Positions 1 to 9,444 are shown, counted from the first letter of the stretch. The stretch is 64,000 nt of DNA from Flavobacterium resistens (GCF_900182645.1 NZ_FXTA01000001.1:372001-436000), one strand, 5' to 3'. Numbers and translations: made by a program. Notes: a model not told the origin generated them from the sequence alone.

Positions 1-1
1 T

Positions 2-1921
2 CTCCTATTCATCATTTCAAATTCGCTTCGAGCGCAACAACTTTCTACATTTAGTCCAGATAAAAATATAAAACTTGAAATTTCTGTCGATAATGGCTTT
101 GCTTATTACCAAGTATTTTTCCAAGATGAAGAATTCCTTGCCAAGTCTCCGCTAGGATTAATAAGTTCTGCTGGTGATTTTACCAAAGGACTCAAATTAG
201 TTGCAAACAAAACAAATAAAATTCAGGAATCGTATCAACTGAATCGCTCTAAAGTAAGTCAGGTAAGTTATAAAGCAAATGAAATAAATTGCACGTTTAC
301 AAATACTGCTAATGATATAATAAACATCATTTTCAGAGTTACAAATACCGATGTTGCTTTCGGTTATTTAATTCCGAAAAGCAAAAAAAACACTGGAAAT
401 TGTATTATTGAAAAAGAAATTACTGGTTTTAAACTTCCTTCAAAAACGACCACTTTTATCACACCTCAAGCGCCGCCGTTAAGTGGATGGGAAAAAACAA
501 AACCATCTTATGAAGAAGAATATACGAGAGAAGAGCCAATTGGAACAAAATCACAATACGGACTAGGTTTTACTTTTCCTGCGCTTTTTCATTTGGGAAA
601 TAAAGGCTGGCTTTTGATTTCTGAAACTGGAATCAGTGGAAATTATGTCGGAACCCGATTAAGCGATGCAAGTTCGGAGGGAATTTATACGATTACTTTT
701 CCGCAAGAAGGAGAAAACAACCATGATGGACCTGTTACCGCTACTGCTCTACTTCCAATGCAGACTTCATGGAAAACAATAACAATAGGAAAAACGCTGA
801 AACCAATTGTGGAATCAACCGCAGCTACAGATGTTGTAAAACCGCTTGTAAAAACTTCAAAAATATTCGATTCTGGCCGTGCAAGCTGGAGCTGGATTGT
901 TTGGCAAGATGAAAGTTGCAACTATAACGACCAAAAAACGTTTATAGATCTTGCGGCTGATATGAAATGCGAATTCATTTTAATCGATGCGCTTTGGGAT
1001 GTTAATATCGGTAAAGAAAAAATGGCTGAATTGGTTAATTATGCCAAATCAAAAAATGTTGGCGTTTTGCTTTGGTACAATTCAAATGGAAATTGGAATA
1101 CCGCTCCGCAAACTCCAAAAAACAAAATGAATACTTCAGAAGCCCGACGTTCAGAAATGAAATGGCTTCAAGAAATTGGCGTGAAAGGATTAAAAATTGA
1201 TTTCTTTGGCGGAGATAAACAAGCTACAATGAAACTGTATCACGATATACTTGTCGATGCGGCAGAATTTGGTCTGAACATCAATTTTCACGGCGCTACA
1301 CTTCCACGCGGTTGGGAACGAATGTATCCAAACTATATGACAAGCGAGGCTGTTTTGGCTTCTGAAAATTTGGTTTTCCAACAAGGATTTAGTGATCGAT
1401 ATCCATCAACAGCTACGATTTATCCTTTTACAAGAAATGCGGTAGCTTCAATGGATTTTGGTCCCGTTTTTCTGAATAAACGCCTGCATCGTGAAGCAAA
1501 CAAAGGTACGATACGCAAAACTACAGATGCTTTTGAAATGGCAACGGCAGTTGTTTTCTTTTCGGCAGTGCAACATTGGGGATTAACGCCGGAAAACTTA
1601 AAAGAAAAACCTTCTTACTTATTTGATTATCTAAAAAATGTTCCAACCGTTTGGGATGAAACAGTTTATATAGATGGTTATCCTGGAAAATATTGTGTCA
1701 TTGCCCGCAGAAAAAACACAAAATGGTATATCGCGGCCATTAATGGTGAAAATGCACCAAAAAATATCACGGTAAACTTACCAATGCTAAAAGGAAAAAA
1801 TGTTTCTATTATAAATGATGGTGAAGGTCAGGAATCAAAATTCAGTACAAAGAAATTGGATAACGCTTCATTCAATTTGGAACTTTCTGCAAATGGCGGA
1901 ACGGTTTTGTATATGCCTTAA
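2..1921 (+). CDS. GH97 family alpha-glycosidase, 5' end outside window
   Basis: The reading frame is open from the first bases to a stop at 1921, giving 639 visible residues, so the true start lies just left of the window. The first visible residues (LLFIISNSLRAQQ) look like the end of a signal peptide, so almost the whole mature protein is present. Layout follows family GH97: N-terminal beta-sandwich, central TIM barrel, C-terminal beta domain. The barrel carries KIDFFGGD followed by HGATLPRGWERMYPN and TSEAVLASEN. In GH97 the Asp of the KID motif marks retaining members of the BT1871 alpha-galactosidase type, while SusB-type inverting members lack it; a Glu in TSEAVLASEN is the candidate acid/base. 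A periplasmic exo-acting alpha-glycosidase, probably alpha-galactosidase-like, is inferred. A TTG at 593 is only an internal codon. No SusC/D genes are visible nearby. Confidence 0.9.
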   Translation, partial: LLFIISNSLRAQQLSTFSPDKNIKLEISVDNGFAYYQVFFQDEEFLAKSPLGLISSAGDFTKGLKLVANKTNKIQESYQLNRSKVSQVSYKANEINCTFTNTANDIINIIFRVTNTDVAFGYLIPKSKKNTGNCIIEKEITGFKLPSKTTTFITPQAPPLSGWEKTKPSYEEEYTREEPIGTKSQYGLGFTFPALFHLGNKGWLLISETGISGNYVGTRLSDASSEGIYTITFPQEGENNHDGPVTATALLPMQTSWKTITIGKTLKPIVESTAATDVVKPLVKTSKIFDSGRASWSWIVWQDESCNYNDQKTFIDLAADMKCEFILIDALWDVNIGKEKMAELVNYAKSKNVGVLLWYNSNGNWNTAPQTPKNKMNTSEARRSEMKWLQEIGVKGLKIDFFGGDKQATMKLYHDILVDAAEFGLNINFHGATLPRGWERMYPNYMTSEAVLASENLVFQQGFSDRYPSTATIYPFTRNAVASMDFGPVFLNKRLHREANKGTIRKTTDAFEMATAVVFFSAVQHWGLTPENLKEKPSYLFDYLKNVPTVWDETVYIDGYPGKYCVIARRKNTKWYIAAINGENAPKNITVNLPMLKGKNVSIINDGEGQESKFSTKKLDNASFNLELSANGGTVLYMP

Positions 1922-1938
1922 TTTTTCCGAAAAAATAA

Positions 1939-1971
1939 AAAATCCCTGTGTATTAAATGCACAGGGATTTT
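1939..1971. terminator. Bidirectional terminator between convergent genes
   Basis: A 12-bp perfect stem (AAAATCCCTGTG and its complement) with a 9-nt loop is flanked by an A-run on one side and a T-run on the other. It lies 18 bases after the GH97 stop and 11 bases before the end of the converging DUF417 gene, so it can serve both. Confidence 0.9.
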
Positions 1972-1981
1972 TTTTTATTTT

Positions 1982-2602
1982 TTACTGAATAAACGTTTTT
2001 GCTTTGCCAAGAATTCTCTTTGCACTATCAGATGCGATAATCAAACCACCACTCATCATAATTATATCTTTTAAGACTAATCGTCCTCCGACAGAAAGAT
2101 ACGGAAAACCAAACTCTGGTGTCGGGAAATCTCCTCCTAAATTTGGGACATAAACTTCAGGCGTTGTGATTAAAAATGATAAAGTGACAAATGACATTCC
2201 GAAAGTTAGGAGACCGCCCCAAAATCCAATTTTTGGAAACCAAATTCCTAAAAGAACCAATAAACCAATCGAAACGATTACAGTTCCAAGTCCATACGAA
2301 AAAATATAAGTGCCATTTTCTTCGTGCCATTTTATGTTTTTTTCTACTGTTTTACCTTCTAAATTTTTATATAAAGTGTACGCTTTCACTTGTTTACCTT
2401 CATCACTGGCAACCATTTTATTGGCATCCTTATAAAAGAAACCCATAAACGGACTGTTTGCGACCAACGGGACAATTCCATCGGCTTCATATTTAAAGGC
2501 TTTTAAACCTCCAATCCAAGCCATTACAATGAAAATAGCTATTCTTAAAAAGTGAACAAAGTTGTTTTGTCCGCCAGCAATAAATCTTATAAATTTTTCC
2601 AT
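1982..2602 (-). CDS. DUF417 family inner-membrane protein (YkgB/RclC-like)
   Basis: The 206-residue protein has about four hydrophobic segments and matches DUF417 proteins along its length. It has an N-terminal AWIGGLKAFKYEADGIVPLVANSPF segment, a central GLGTVIVSIGLLVLLGIW helix, the LSFLITTPE motif and a C-terminal FPYLSVGGRLVLKD. The E. coli member RclC belongs to the reactive-chlorine resistance operon controlled by the AraC-type regulator RclR; its biochemical role is unknown. Here too an AraC-family gene lies directly upstream on the same strand (79-base gap), so stress-inducible expression is a reasonable inference. DoxX-like proteins are related, but the motif pattern favours DUF417. 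Confidence 0.88.
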   Translation of the reverse strand: MEKFIRFIAGGQNNFVHFLRIAIFIVMAWIGGLKAFKYEADGIVPLVANSPFMGFFYKDANKMVASDEGKQVKAYTLYKNLEGKTVEKNIKWHEENGTYIFSYGLGTVIVSIGLLVLLGIWFPKIGFWGGLLTFGMSFVTLSFLITTPEVYVPNLGGDFPTPEFGFPYLSVGGRLVLKDIIMMSGGLIIASDSAKRILGKAKTFIQ

Positions 2603-2681
2603 TTTGATTATGTTTTAAATACACACCAAAATTAGTTTAGAAGTGCCTGGATAAAAATGGACGTAAAGGAGTTTACATGGA

Positions 2682-3494
2682 CTATTTTGCCACAATAGAA
2701 ATACCGACTTCCTTTCGGAAATCCTTCGGGGAAATTCCGACATTCTTTTTAAAATATCTGCTGAAGTAAAACTCATCTTCAAAATTAAGATCAACGGCAA
2801 TTTCCCGAATCGGTTTGACCGTTAAATGCAAAAGTTTTTTGGCTTCCAAAACAATGCGATCCTGTATAAGTTGTGAAGGTGATTTTCCGAAATGCTTTTT
2901 GATTCTTTTACTGAATGTATTGACCGTAAGTTTGTATTTAGAAGCATAAAAAGCCACTTCTTTGGCTTCTCGAAAATGTTCGTCAAGTAACTGCTGAAAC
3001 TGTAAAATAGTAGCATTTCCAATCGATTCCTGAATTTCAGAAGGCATTTTCAACTGTTTTTCTTTGCTGCTCAATGCCAAAACAACCTGCAAATAGGATT
3101 TTAGTATCGAATCGTCATAATCAAGTTTGGAATCTTCCACCTTTTTCATTCTTTCAATGATGCTGATAATTTCCTCGTAAATAAAATCAGAAATGTTTAC
3201 AAAAGGTTCTCTGTAAATATCATTAAACAAAATTCCGTTGCAGGCAACTTCTTTTTTATGATATTCAATACAATAAAAATCACCATGAAAACTTACTTGA
3301 TTTATAAAAGGCGCTGAAGAATTATTCCATTTAAACAATTGATATGGAGATAAGAAAATGAGACTTTTTCCGCTACATTCATAATCCGTTAAATCAACTG
3401 AAAAAGAAGCATTTCCGTCAAATATCAGAATATAATAATACGGTTCGTTTATTTCTTTTCCAACAAAATCGGTTTTCTTTAATTCAATTTTCAT
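2682..3494 (-). CDS. AraC family transcriptional regulator
   Basis: The 270-residue protein has a poorly conserved N-terminal cupin-like sensing region (about 1-150) and a C-terminal AraC DNA-binding domain (about 165-262). The latter shows both helix-turn-helix units: KYKLTVNTFSKRIKKHFGKSP and the family signature IREIAVDLNFEDEFYFSRYFKKNVGISPKDFRK. The gene lies 42 bases after the glycosyltransferase stop and 79 bases before the DUF417 gene, which it probably controls by analogy with RclR-rclC. The redox-active Cys residues of RclR cannot be aligned with confidence, so the inducer is unknown. Confidence 0.93.
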   Translation of the reverse strand: MKIELKKTDFVGKEINEPYYYILIFDGNASFSVDLTDYECSGKSLIFLSPYQLFKWNNSSAPFINQVSFHGDFYCIEYHKKEVACNGILFNDIYREPFVNISDFIYEEIISIIERMKKVEDSKLDYDDSILKSYLQVVLALSSKEKQLKMPSEIQESIGNATILQFQQLLDEHFREAKEVAFYASKYKLTVNTFSKRIKKHFGKSPSQLIQDRIVLEAKKLLHLTVKPIREIAVDLNFEDEFYFSRYFKKNVGISPKDFRKEVGISIVAK

Positions 3495-3536
3495 AGCGGA
3501 ACTCCTTTTTCAGAAATCGGATAATATAAAAATAAC

Positions 3537-4970
3537 TTATTCTTTTTTAGTAAAACCTTTTCTGGTCATTTCGCCCCAGCTGTGCGTTCCCATTATTTTT
3601 TCTTTATATCCTACTAAAGCCGAATAAACGGTCATAGGATGAAAATATAAAGGTTCAATAAAAGCCGCTAAAAGAAGCTTGAAAAAATCGGCATGTTTTG
3701 GGTATTTATGAAAAGTACGTTCTTCGCTAAACAATGCCAAAACGGAAAAGAAAACGGCAAAAGTGTACACAAAAAGCAATAACAAAAGGAAAAAATGCCA
3801 GTTCAGCAAACCAAAAAGTATAAATATAACCGTTATTAAAAGGCCAATAAACTCAATTCCAGGTGCCAAAAATTCAAAGAATGTCCAATACGGAACACTT
3901 ATCATTCCCAATAATTTATATTTAGGATTCATGAACATTCTTTTATGAAAGCTAAGGGTTTCGATTGTTCCTCGCATCCAGCGGCTGCGCTGTTTTTTGA
4001 ATATTTTGAAATCTTCAGGGGCTTCAGTCCAGCAAAGCGGATCAGGAATATAACTTACCGAATAGGGCAATTTGTTTTCAAGCATATAACGGCGCATTCT
4101 AACGACCAATTCCATGTCTTCGCCAACAGTTTTTGTGCTATAACCTCCAGACAATAACGCAATTTCTTTATCGAATGCACCGAATGCGCCGGAAATCAAT
4201 AATAATCCGTCCAGTCTTCCCCAAGCCATTCTTCCTAAAAGAAAAGCGCGCAGGTATTCTAAAACCTGAATTCTCGGAATCATGCTGTCTGGAATATTTA
4301 CTTCGACTAAACGGCCATTTTTAATAATACACTGATTTGCAATTCTGACTACACCGCCTGTTGCAATAATGCGTTTCCCGTGCGATTCTAAGAAAGGTTT
4401 TGCCAGTTTCAAAAGAGAATCTTTGTCCAAAATACAATCTACATCGATACAAACTACATACGGATTTTGTGCAATATTTAATCCTACGTTTAAGGCATCG
4501 GCTTTTCCTCCGTTTTCTTTGTCGGCTACAATCAGTTTTTTGAAAGCGGCATTTCTGGACGTATAAATTCCTTTCAGTTTTTTGGTTTCAATTTGCTCGT
4601 GAAAATCAAAATCGGTCAAAACAAGATCATACTTCTTGATCAGGATTTCCATCGAATTGTCTTTACTTCCGTCATTTACTACAATAACCTGATAATTATT
4701 GTAATTTAATGAAAGTAATGATTTTACATTTTCTTCAATTGTAAAACCTTCATTGTAAGCAGGAGCTATCAAAGAAAGTTTAGGCGCAAACTCACTTGTA
4801 AGAAGCACTTCATAATCAACAAAACTATTTTTTTTAAGATAACTTCGAAGTTCTTTTGTAGAAAGATAGGCTAATATAAGATACGAAGACATGATCAATA
4901 TAGCATAGCCCAAAATAAGCACTATGTATATATCCAAAAACCATATTAATTCGTTATTTAAAAAACTCAT
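3537..4970 (-). CDS. Processive membrane glycosyltransferase, family GT2
   Basis: This 477-residue inner-membrane protein resembles poly-N-acetylglucosamine, cellulose and hyaluronan synthases. One or two N-terminal membrane segments (about 10-35) precede a cytoplasmic GT-A domain. That domain has the expected motifs: VVNDGSKD (UDP-sugar), CIDVDC (DXD type, metal), VGEDMEL (acceptor/catalytic Asp) and QRSRWMRG, the QxxRW motif of processive enzymes. C-terminal hydrophobic segments (about 355-440) would form the translocation channel. It is the last gene of the kinase/regulator/YaiO/HEAT/GT operon, 10 bases after the HEAT-like gene. A polymer-forming role is therefore inferred; the sugar cannot be read from the sequence, and no deacetylase such as PgaB accompanies it. 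Confidence 0.92.
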   Translation of the reverse strand: MSFLNNELIWFLDIYIVLILGYAILIMSSYLILAYLSTKELRSYLKKNSFVDYEVLLTSEFAPKLSLIAPAYNEGFTIEENVKSLLSLNYNNYQVIVVNDGSKDNSMEILIKKYDLVLTDFDFHEQIETKKLKGIYTSRNAAFKKLIVADKENGGKADALNVGLNIAQNPYVVCIDVDCILDKDSLLKLAKPFLESHGKRIIATGGVVRIANQCIIKNGRLVEVNIPDSMIPRIQVLEYLRAFLLGRMAWGRLDGLLLISGAFGAFDKEIALLSGGYSTKTVGEDMELVVRMRRYMLENKLPYSVSYIPDPLCWTEAPEDFKIFKKQRSRWMRGTIETLSFHKRMFMNPKYKLLGMISVPYWTFFEFLAPGIEFIGLLITVIFILFGLLNWHFFLLLLLFVYTFAVFFSVLALFSEERTFHKYPKHADFFKLLLAAFIEPLYFHPMTVYSALVGYKEKIMGTHSWGEMTRKGFTKKE

Positions 4971-4980
4971 TGGCTTTTAA

Positions 4981-5802
4981 TTAAACTGTTAATGTCTGAA
5001 ACACGTTTTGCGCTTCGTATTGAATTAATTTATTTGGTGCGTGATCTATCAGTTGCGATACATACGGAAGTTTTTGCGTAAGCTTCAGCTCTTTTATAAG
5101 TTTTAATCCAAGTGTAATAACCGTTGTGTTTTTGGATTCTAACAAAAGCTCTACTCCTTTTGTATCGCCAATATCATGCTTTTTAAAAGCACCAATAATA
5201 TTCAACTGCGTCCAGTCATCAATAGGATCTGGATGCTCGGCAAGATGTACAATGCCTTTTGTTCCGGCAAGTTTTATGCAAGCATTAATTGACGTGATTT
5301 TCAACGTCTTTTTTCTGGCTTTTGAAAATGTTATGATTGTTTCAAACGCTTCGTTTATATTAAACTCAGCCAATTCTGTAATTCCTTTGCATTTTATTTC
5401 CCATCTGAAGTTTCGTAGTTTTTTGAAAGAATCTTTTATTAAACCCGAATCTTGATAAAATTGTTCCAGTTTTTGAGCAAAAACACCATCGTAATTTTTA
5501 TGAAGATTTATAATCGTCTCCATTACAACTTCTCTGAAAAAGGCTTTTTTGAAAAGCGCTGCCGAATCCTTATCTTTATTAATAACAAAAAAAGTAACAT
5601 CTTCAAAAACAACAGCCGACATTAATTTTTCAATTAATTGACTGTATTCAATTCTGCGTTTTTCTCTGTTTATATTTTTATTTCGGCTCCAAATAATTAC
5701 CAGATATAAAGCAAAAGAAGCTCCAATAAATAAGTATATTGAAAAGATGAGAAACGGTACAACCCAGTCGCCTTTTTCATATAATTCCCAAACTTTTTCC
5801 AT
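4981..5802 (-). CDS. HEAT-repeat-like protein with one N-terminal membrane anchor
   Basis: The 273-residue protein has a single N-terminal membrane helix (about 13-37) followed by a basic stretch and an all-helical cytoplasmic region. Helical pairs such as NINEAFETIITFSKARKKTLKITSINACIKLAG and GIVHLAEHPDPIDDWTQLNIIGAFKKH have HEAT/ARM-repeat character. No catalytic motif is visible. It sits between the YaiO gene (1-base gap) and the GT2 gene (10-base gap), so it is almost certainly cotranslated with them. It may act as a scaffold or cofactor subunit of the synthase, filling the accessory role played by PgaD or BcsB in other systems. That role is inference from position only. Confidence 0.75.
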   Translation of the reverse strand: MEKVWELYEKGDWVVPFLIFSIYLFIGASFALYLVIIWSRNKNINREKRRIEYSQLIEKLMSAVVFEDVTFFVINKDKDSAALFKKAFFREVVMETIINLHKNYDGVFAQKLEQFYQDSGLIKDSFKKLRNFRWEIKCKGITELAEFNINEAFETIITFSKARKKTLKITSINACIKLAGTKGIVHLAEHPDPIDDWTQLNIIGAFKKHDIGDTKGVELLLESKNTTVITLGLKLIKELKLTQKLPYVSQLIDHAPNKLIQYEAQNVFQTLTV

Positions 5803-5803
5803 A

Positions 5804-7018
5804 TCAAAAGCGTTTAGTTACAATTAACTGGACATTAAATCTGTTTCTATATTCTCCAGGCGTATATTCCTCACGTTCATAAAGAAAAATTGGGCGCACG
5901 AAAAAAGAATCGCCTAAACGATGCTGATATTGTAATCCAACTCTAAAAGCTTCTAATGGTTGTGTAAAACCGTTATAAAGATACAAGTACGGAACTGTTC
6001 CGTATTGAAGTTCCAATCTTATGATTCTTTCTTTTTCTTCATTTGTTCTCTGCAAACTTAAAACATGAGAAAACAACGAATTTCCTGTATCATAATACGG
6101 TCTGTACGCTAATGTATAACTTCCAGTATTGTATGCAACCTGCCCCGTAAGCAATGTTATATCATCCGATTCAAAATGCATAAATCTTGCTCCAAATGCA
6201 AAATCAAATTTTTTAACTGGAGCAAAATAATATTCTAAACCAGCCTTTCCAACGGGAAATAGCGTTTCTCCTGTTGAAAGTCCGGCGTTGGCATATAAAT
6301 AGCTTTTATTGGAAAATGTTTGGTAGAAATCAGTTTCAAAAAGCATTTGTGTATCATTTCCTGTGTTTCCAATGTTTGCGCGACCCACAATTGCTGATTT
6401 GCTGAATTTGTGTGAATATTCAACATACCCATAATGCAAAGGCGATTGTCCTGGTTCCGAAGTAGAAATATTAAGATAAGACGCTGCAATTGCATTTTTA
6501 GCTTTTTTACCAATAAGTGTTCGAATGCTTCTAAACGGCTGAGTGCTATTATCTGCAATTGATGCTTTTTCAATAACTTCCAACGCTTCCTGATCGCGAT
6601 TCAGTTTTTCAAGACAAAATGCTTTTGTCTTTATTACATCTACCGATTTTGGGTCAATTGCTAAATATTTATCGCAATATGAAATACATTTTTCATACTG
6701 TTCCGACCAAAAATAAGTATTGATAATTGCCTGCAAAGCATCAGGATTCGGATTTGATCTGTCTGTTAATGGTGCTAATATTTTTATGGATGACGGATAG
6801 TCTTTTTTCCAGCTGTAAATTCGTCCTGTATACACCTGAATATCTTCATTTTCAGGGAATTTTGCACGCAAAGGCTCAACTAATGATAACGCTTTATCAA
6901 AATTTCCCTTTTCAGTTTCTTGTTTCGCTTGAGCTAAAACTGCATCGATATTTACTTCTTGTCCAAAAGAAATAGAAGAAACAAAAAGCAAAACTATTGA
7001 ATAATATAGAAATTTCAT
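5804..7018 (-). CDS. YaiO family outer-membrane beta-barrel with N-terminal TPRs
   Basis: The 404-residue precursor has a signal peptide (about 1-19, ending SFGQ), tetratricopeptide repeats (about 25-155, such as GRIYSWKKDYPSSI and TYFWSEQYEKCISYCDKYLAIDP) and a C-terminal barrel region (about 170-404) with alternating aromatic strands, ending in an aromatic residue (TKRF). YaiO proteins are predicted outer-membrane barrels. TPR plus barrel is also the architecture of the polysaccharide exporters PgaA and BcsC. Together with the GT2 encoded in the same operon, an outer-membrane export pore or assembly factor is inferred. The ATG shares one base with the stop of the response regulator gene, indicating translational coupling. 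Confidence 0.85.
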   Translation of the reverse strand: MKFLYYSIVLLFVSSISFGQEVNIDAVLAQAKQETEKGNFDKALSLVEPLRAKFPENEDIQVYTGRIYSWKKDYPSSIKILAPLTDRSNPNPDALQAIINTYFWSEQYEKCISYCDKYLAIDPKSVDVIKTKAFCLEKLNRDQEALEVIEKASIADNSTQPFRSIRTLIGKKAKNAIAASYLNISTSEPGQSPLHYGYVEYSHKFSKSAIVGRANIGNTGNDTQMLFETDFYQTFSNKSYLYANAGLSTGETLFPVGKAGLEYYFAPVKKFDFAFGARFMHFESDDITLLTGQVAYNTGSYTLAYRPYYDTGNSLFSHVLSLQRTNEEKERIIRLELQYGTVPYLYLYNGFTQPLEAFRVGLQYQHRLGDSFFVRPIFLYEREEYTPGEYRNRFNVQLIVTKRF

Positions 7019-7383
7019 TAAGCTTTGATTTTTAGCAACTTATTAATTCGAACTAAAAGAACGGCAGGACTGATTGGTTTTGCAATAAATTCATTTGCAC
7101 CAATATCAAAAGAATCCAATTCTGTCTGTTCAACACCAGAAGAAGTAAGTATTATTATAGGAACGTCCGAATTAATCGTTTCCCTAACATACTGCGTAAT
7201 TTCCATTCCGCTGATGCCAGGCATATTTATGTCGGTTAAAATCAAATCGTAATTGTTTTTTTCGATGGCTTCAAGCGCATCTTTTCCATCAGAAAACTGA
7301 TCAACAGCAAATCCTTTGGATTCTAAGAAAAATGATAATGATTTGCGTAGGATATCATTATCTTCGGCTAAAATGATTCTCAT
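7018..7383 (-). CDS. Single-domain response regulator (CheY-like)
   Basis: This 121-residue receiver domain has no output domain. The acidic pair is in LAEDND, the phospho-acceptor Asp in ILTDINMPG, the conserved Thr/Ser in IILTSSG and the Lys in IAKPISP. The ATG at 7383 is chosen over a TTG seven codons upstream because it begins the canonical MRIILAED strand. The gene sits between the hybrid kinase gene and the YaiO gene and overlaps the latter by one base. It probably receives phosphate from the upstream kinase and acts by protein-protein contact, perhaps on the synthase complex, since no DNA-binding domain is present. Confidence 0.92.
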   Translation of the reverse strand: MRIILAEDNDILRKSLSFFLESKGFAVDQFSDGKDALEAIEKNNYDLILTDINMPGISGMEITQYVRETINSDVPIIILTSSGVEQTELDSFDIGANEFIAKPISPAVLLVRINKLLKIKA

Positions 7384-7458
7384 TGTTATGATATTTTGAG
7401 GCAAAAAATGCTATTTATATTAGGCTTATATGTAAAGCTAAGGCTTATTTCTTTTTTA

Positions 7459-9444
7459 TCAAAGCTCCTTCAGGATTTTAACGGTCTCTTCGATGCCGCA
7501 ATGCAAAATGTTTATTTTATCGGCACTTTCTGATGTAAATTCTCCAAGTGAAGCTTCTTCTTCAATAGTCGACAAGCAATTTGTCAGATCAGTAAGCATG
7601 AAAATATCCAAACTGGATTTCATATTATGCGCCAATTTCTTAACTGTATCATGATCTTCATTTTTAAATGCTTCTTCAAGCTGAGCCGTTTGACTCGGAA
7701 TTTTATCTAAAAAAAGATCAATCATTTCTTTTCTAAAATCAGGGCTTCCGCATGCCATTTCATCCAAAATAGAAAAATCAATAATTCTTCTTCTTCCATG
7801 ATCAGCATCTTGACTCATAACCGTTTTTATCGCTTTTAAGAGCACGGCCTGTTTAAAAGGTTTTGGCACGTAGGCATTCATTCCAACTTTATAACAACGT
7901 TCCTGCTCTCCAACAAGAGAATGTGCAGTCATGGCAATGATGGGAACATCTGATTTCATTTCATTTCTGATGTATTCCGTTGTTTGATAACCATCTTTTA
8001 TTGGCATTTGAAGATCCATCAAAACTAAATCATAGTTGTTCTTCGATAAAAGTTCAATGCCTTCTTCCCCATTTTCAGCTATATCCAATTCAAAACCAAA
8101 GTTTTGCACCACACTTTTTGCTAATTTCTGATTCAGTACGTTGTCTTCACAAAGCAAAATTTTTAGATTTCCAAGCTCATTTTTTGATATTGTTTTAACT
8201 GAATCTACTTTCGCATCTGCTTTTTTATAGGAAAGGACAAAAGAAAATTCTGAACCTCGTCCTTCTTTGCTTTTTACCTGAATTTCAGACTTTTGAAGTT
8301 CTATTAATTGTTTTACAATGTTTAATCCAAGTCCGGTACCGCCAAATCTTCGTGTTGTACTTTCTTCAGCTTGTGTAAAACGTTCAAAAATGGAGTTAAG
8401 TTTATCTTCTGGAATTCCAATTCCGGTATCTTTTACAGAAAATCGAAGCGAATAATGATCCTCTGTTTCTTCAATCTTTTTTACAGAAACCGTCACATCG
8501 CCATCATGCGTGAATTTTAGCGCATTTCCGATAAGGTTTACTAAAATCTGATTTAATCTTCCTTGATCGCCAATAACCATATCAGGCATATCGGCATCTA
8601 AAAAGAGATTGAATTCGACCTCTTTATGCGCTTTAACTTTTAATAAATTATAAACATGCTTAAGCGTTTTTTTCAGATTAAAAGGCTCGGAATCGATTGT
8701 TAAATTTCCTGATTCAATTTTAGAAAGATCCAAAATATCATTTACAATCAAAAGCAGATTTTCTCCTGCAATTTGAACACTTTCAATATAATCGCGCTGC
8801 GTTTCATCTAATTCTGTCTGCGCTAAAAGATCTGTAAAACCGATAATAGCGTTTAATGGCGTACGGATTTCGTGACTCATATTGGCCAAAAAACTGTCTT
8901 TTGCAAAAACAGCACGTTCCGCAATTTTTTTCTGAGCGGCCAACTCAATATTTTTAGTTCGAACTTCCAGCTGATTTATTACGTGTTTTGCAACAATCGA
9001 AAGTGCATTTCGTTGATTTTCATCCAATTTCTTTGTAACATGATCGATGGCACAAATGGTTCCGATGTTGAATCCATCTGGGGTTGTAAGTGGAACTCCA
9101 GCATAAAATCTCACTTTAAAACCTCCGGTAACATTAGGATCATCTTTAAAACGATCGTTCAAAAATGTGTCGTTAATTTCGATCATTTTTGACTCCATAA
9201 TCGTGTATTTGCAAAAACTGATATCGCGGGGAACTTCAGAAACCCCTATTCCGATTTCAGATTTAAACCATTGTCTGCTTTCATCAATAAACGAAATATG
9301 GGCAATTGGTACACCGCAGATATAGGAAACAAGCTTTGTAGCATCGTCAAAAGCATGATCTGGAAGCGTATCTAATATATTATAACGTTTTAAGGCTGCT
9401 AAACGTTCAAATTCGTTCTCTGGAATTGGATTTTCTGTACTCAT
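7459..9444 (-). CDS. GAF-containing hybrid sensor histidine kinase with receiver and Hpt domains
   Basis: The 661-residue soluble kinase has an N-terminal GAF domain (about 25-165), HisKA with SHEIRTPLNAIIGF (His near 189), an HATPase domain with N, G1 and G2 boxes (LIGNALKFT, DTGIGIP, GGTGLGLNI; about 290-410), a receiver (about 428-545, Asp near 475 in LMDLQMP) and a C-terminal Hpt domain with HNMKSS (His near 605). No membrane segment is seen, so it senses a cytoplasmic signal through GAF. It contains a full phosphorelay except the final output, which the following CheY-like protein can supply. It heads the putative exopolysaccharide operon (75-base gap to the next gene). Confidence 0.95.
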   Translation of the reverse strand: MSTENPIPENEFERLAALKRYNILDTLPDHAFDDATKLVSYICGVPIAHISFIDESRQWFKSEIGIGVSEVPRDISFCKYTIMESKMIEINDTFLNDRFKDDPNVTGGFKVRFYAGVPLTTPDGFNIGTICAIDHVTKKLDENQRNALSIVAKHVINQLEVRTKNIELAAQKKIAERAVFAKDSFLANMSHEIRTPLNAIIGFTDLLAQTELDETQRDYIESVQIAGENLLLIVNDILDLSKIESGNLTIDSEPFNLKKTLKHVYNLLKVKAHKEVEFNLFLDADMPDMVIGDQGRLNQILVNLIGNALKFTHDGDVTVSVKKIEETEDHYSLRFSVKDTGIGIPEDKLNSIFERFTQAEESTTRRFGGTGLGLNIVKQLIELQKSEIQVKSKEGRGSEFSFVLSYKKADAKVDSVKTISKNELGNLKILLCEDNVLNQKLAKSVVQNFGFELDIAENGEEGIELLSKNNYDLVLMDLQMPIKDGYQTTEYIRNEMKSDVPIIAMTAHSLVGEQERCYKVGMNAYVPKPFKQAVLLKAIKTVMSQDADHGRRRIIDFSILDEMACGSPDFRKEMIDLFLDKIPSQTAQLEEAFKNEDHDTVKKLAHNMKSSLDIFMLTDLTNCLSTIEEEASLGEFTSESADKINILHCGIEETVKILKEL

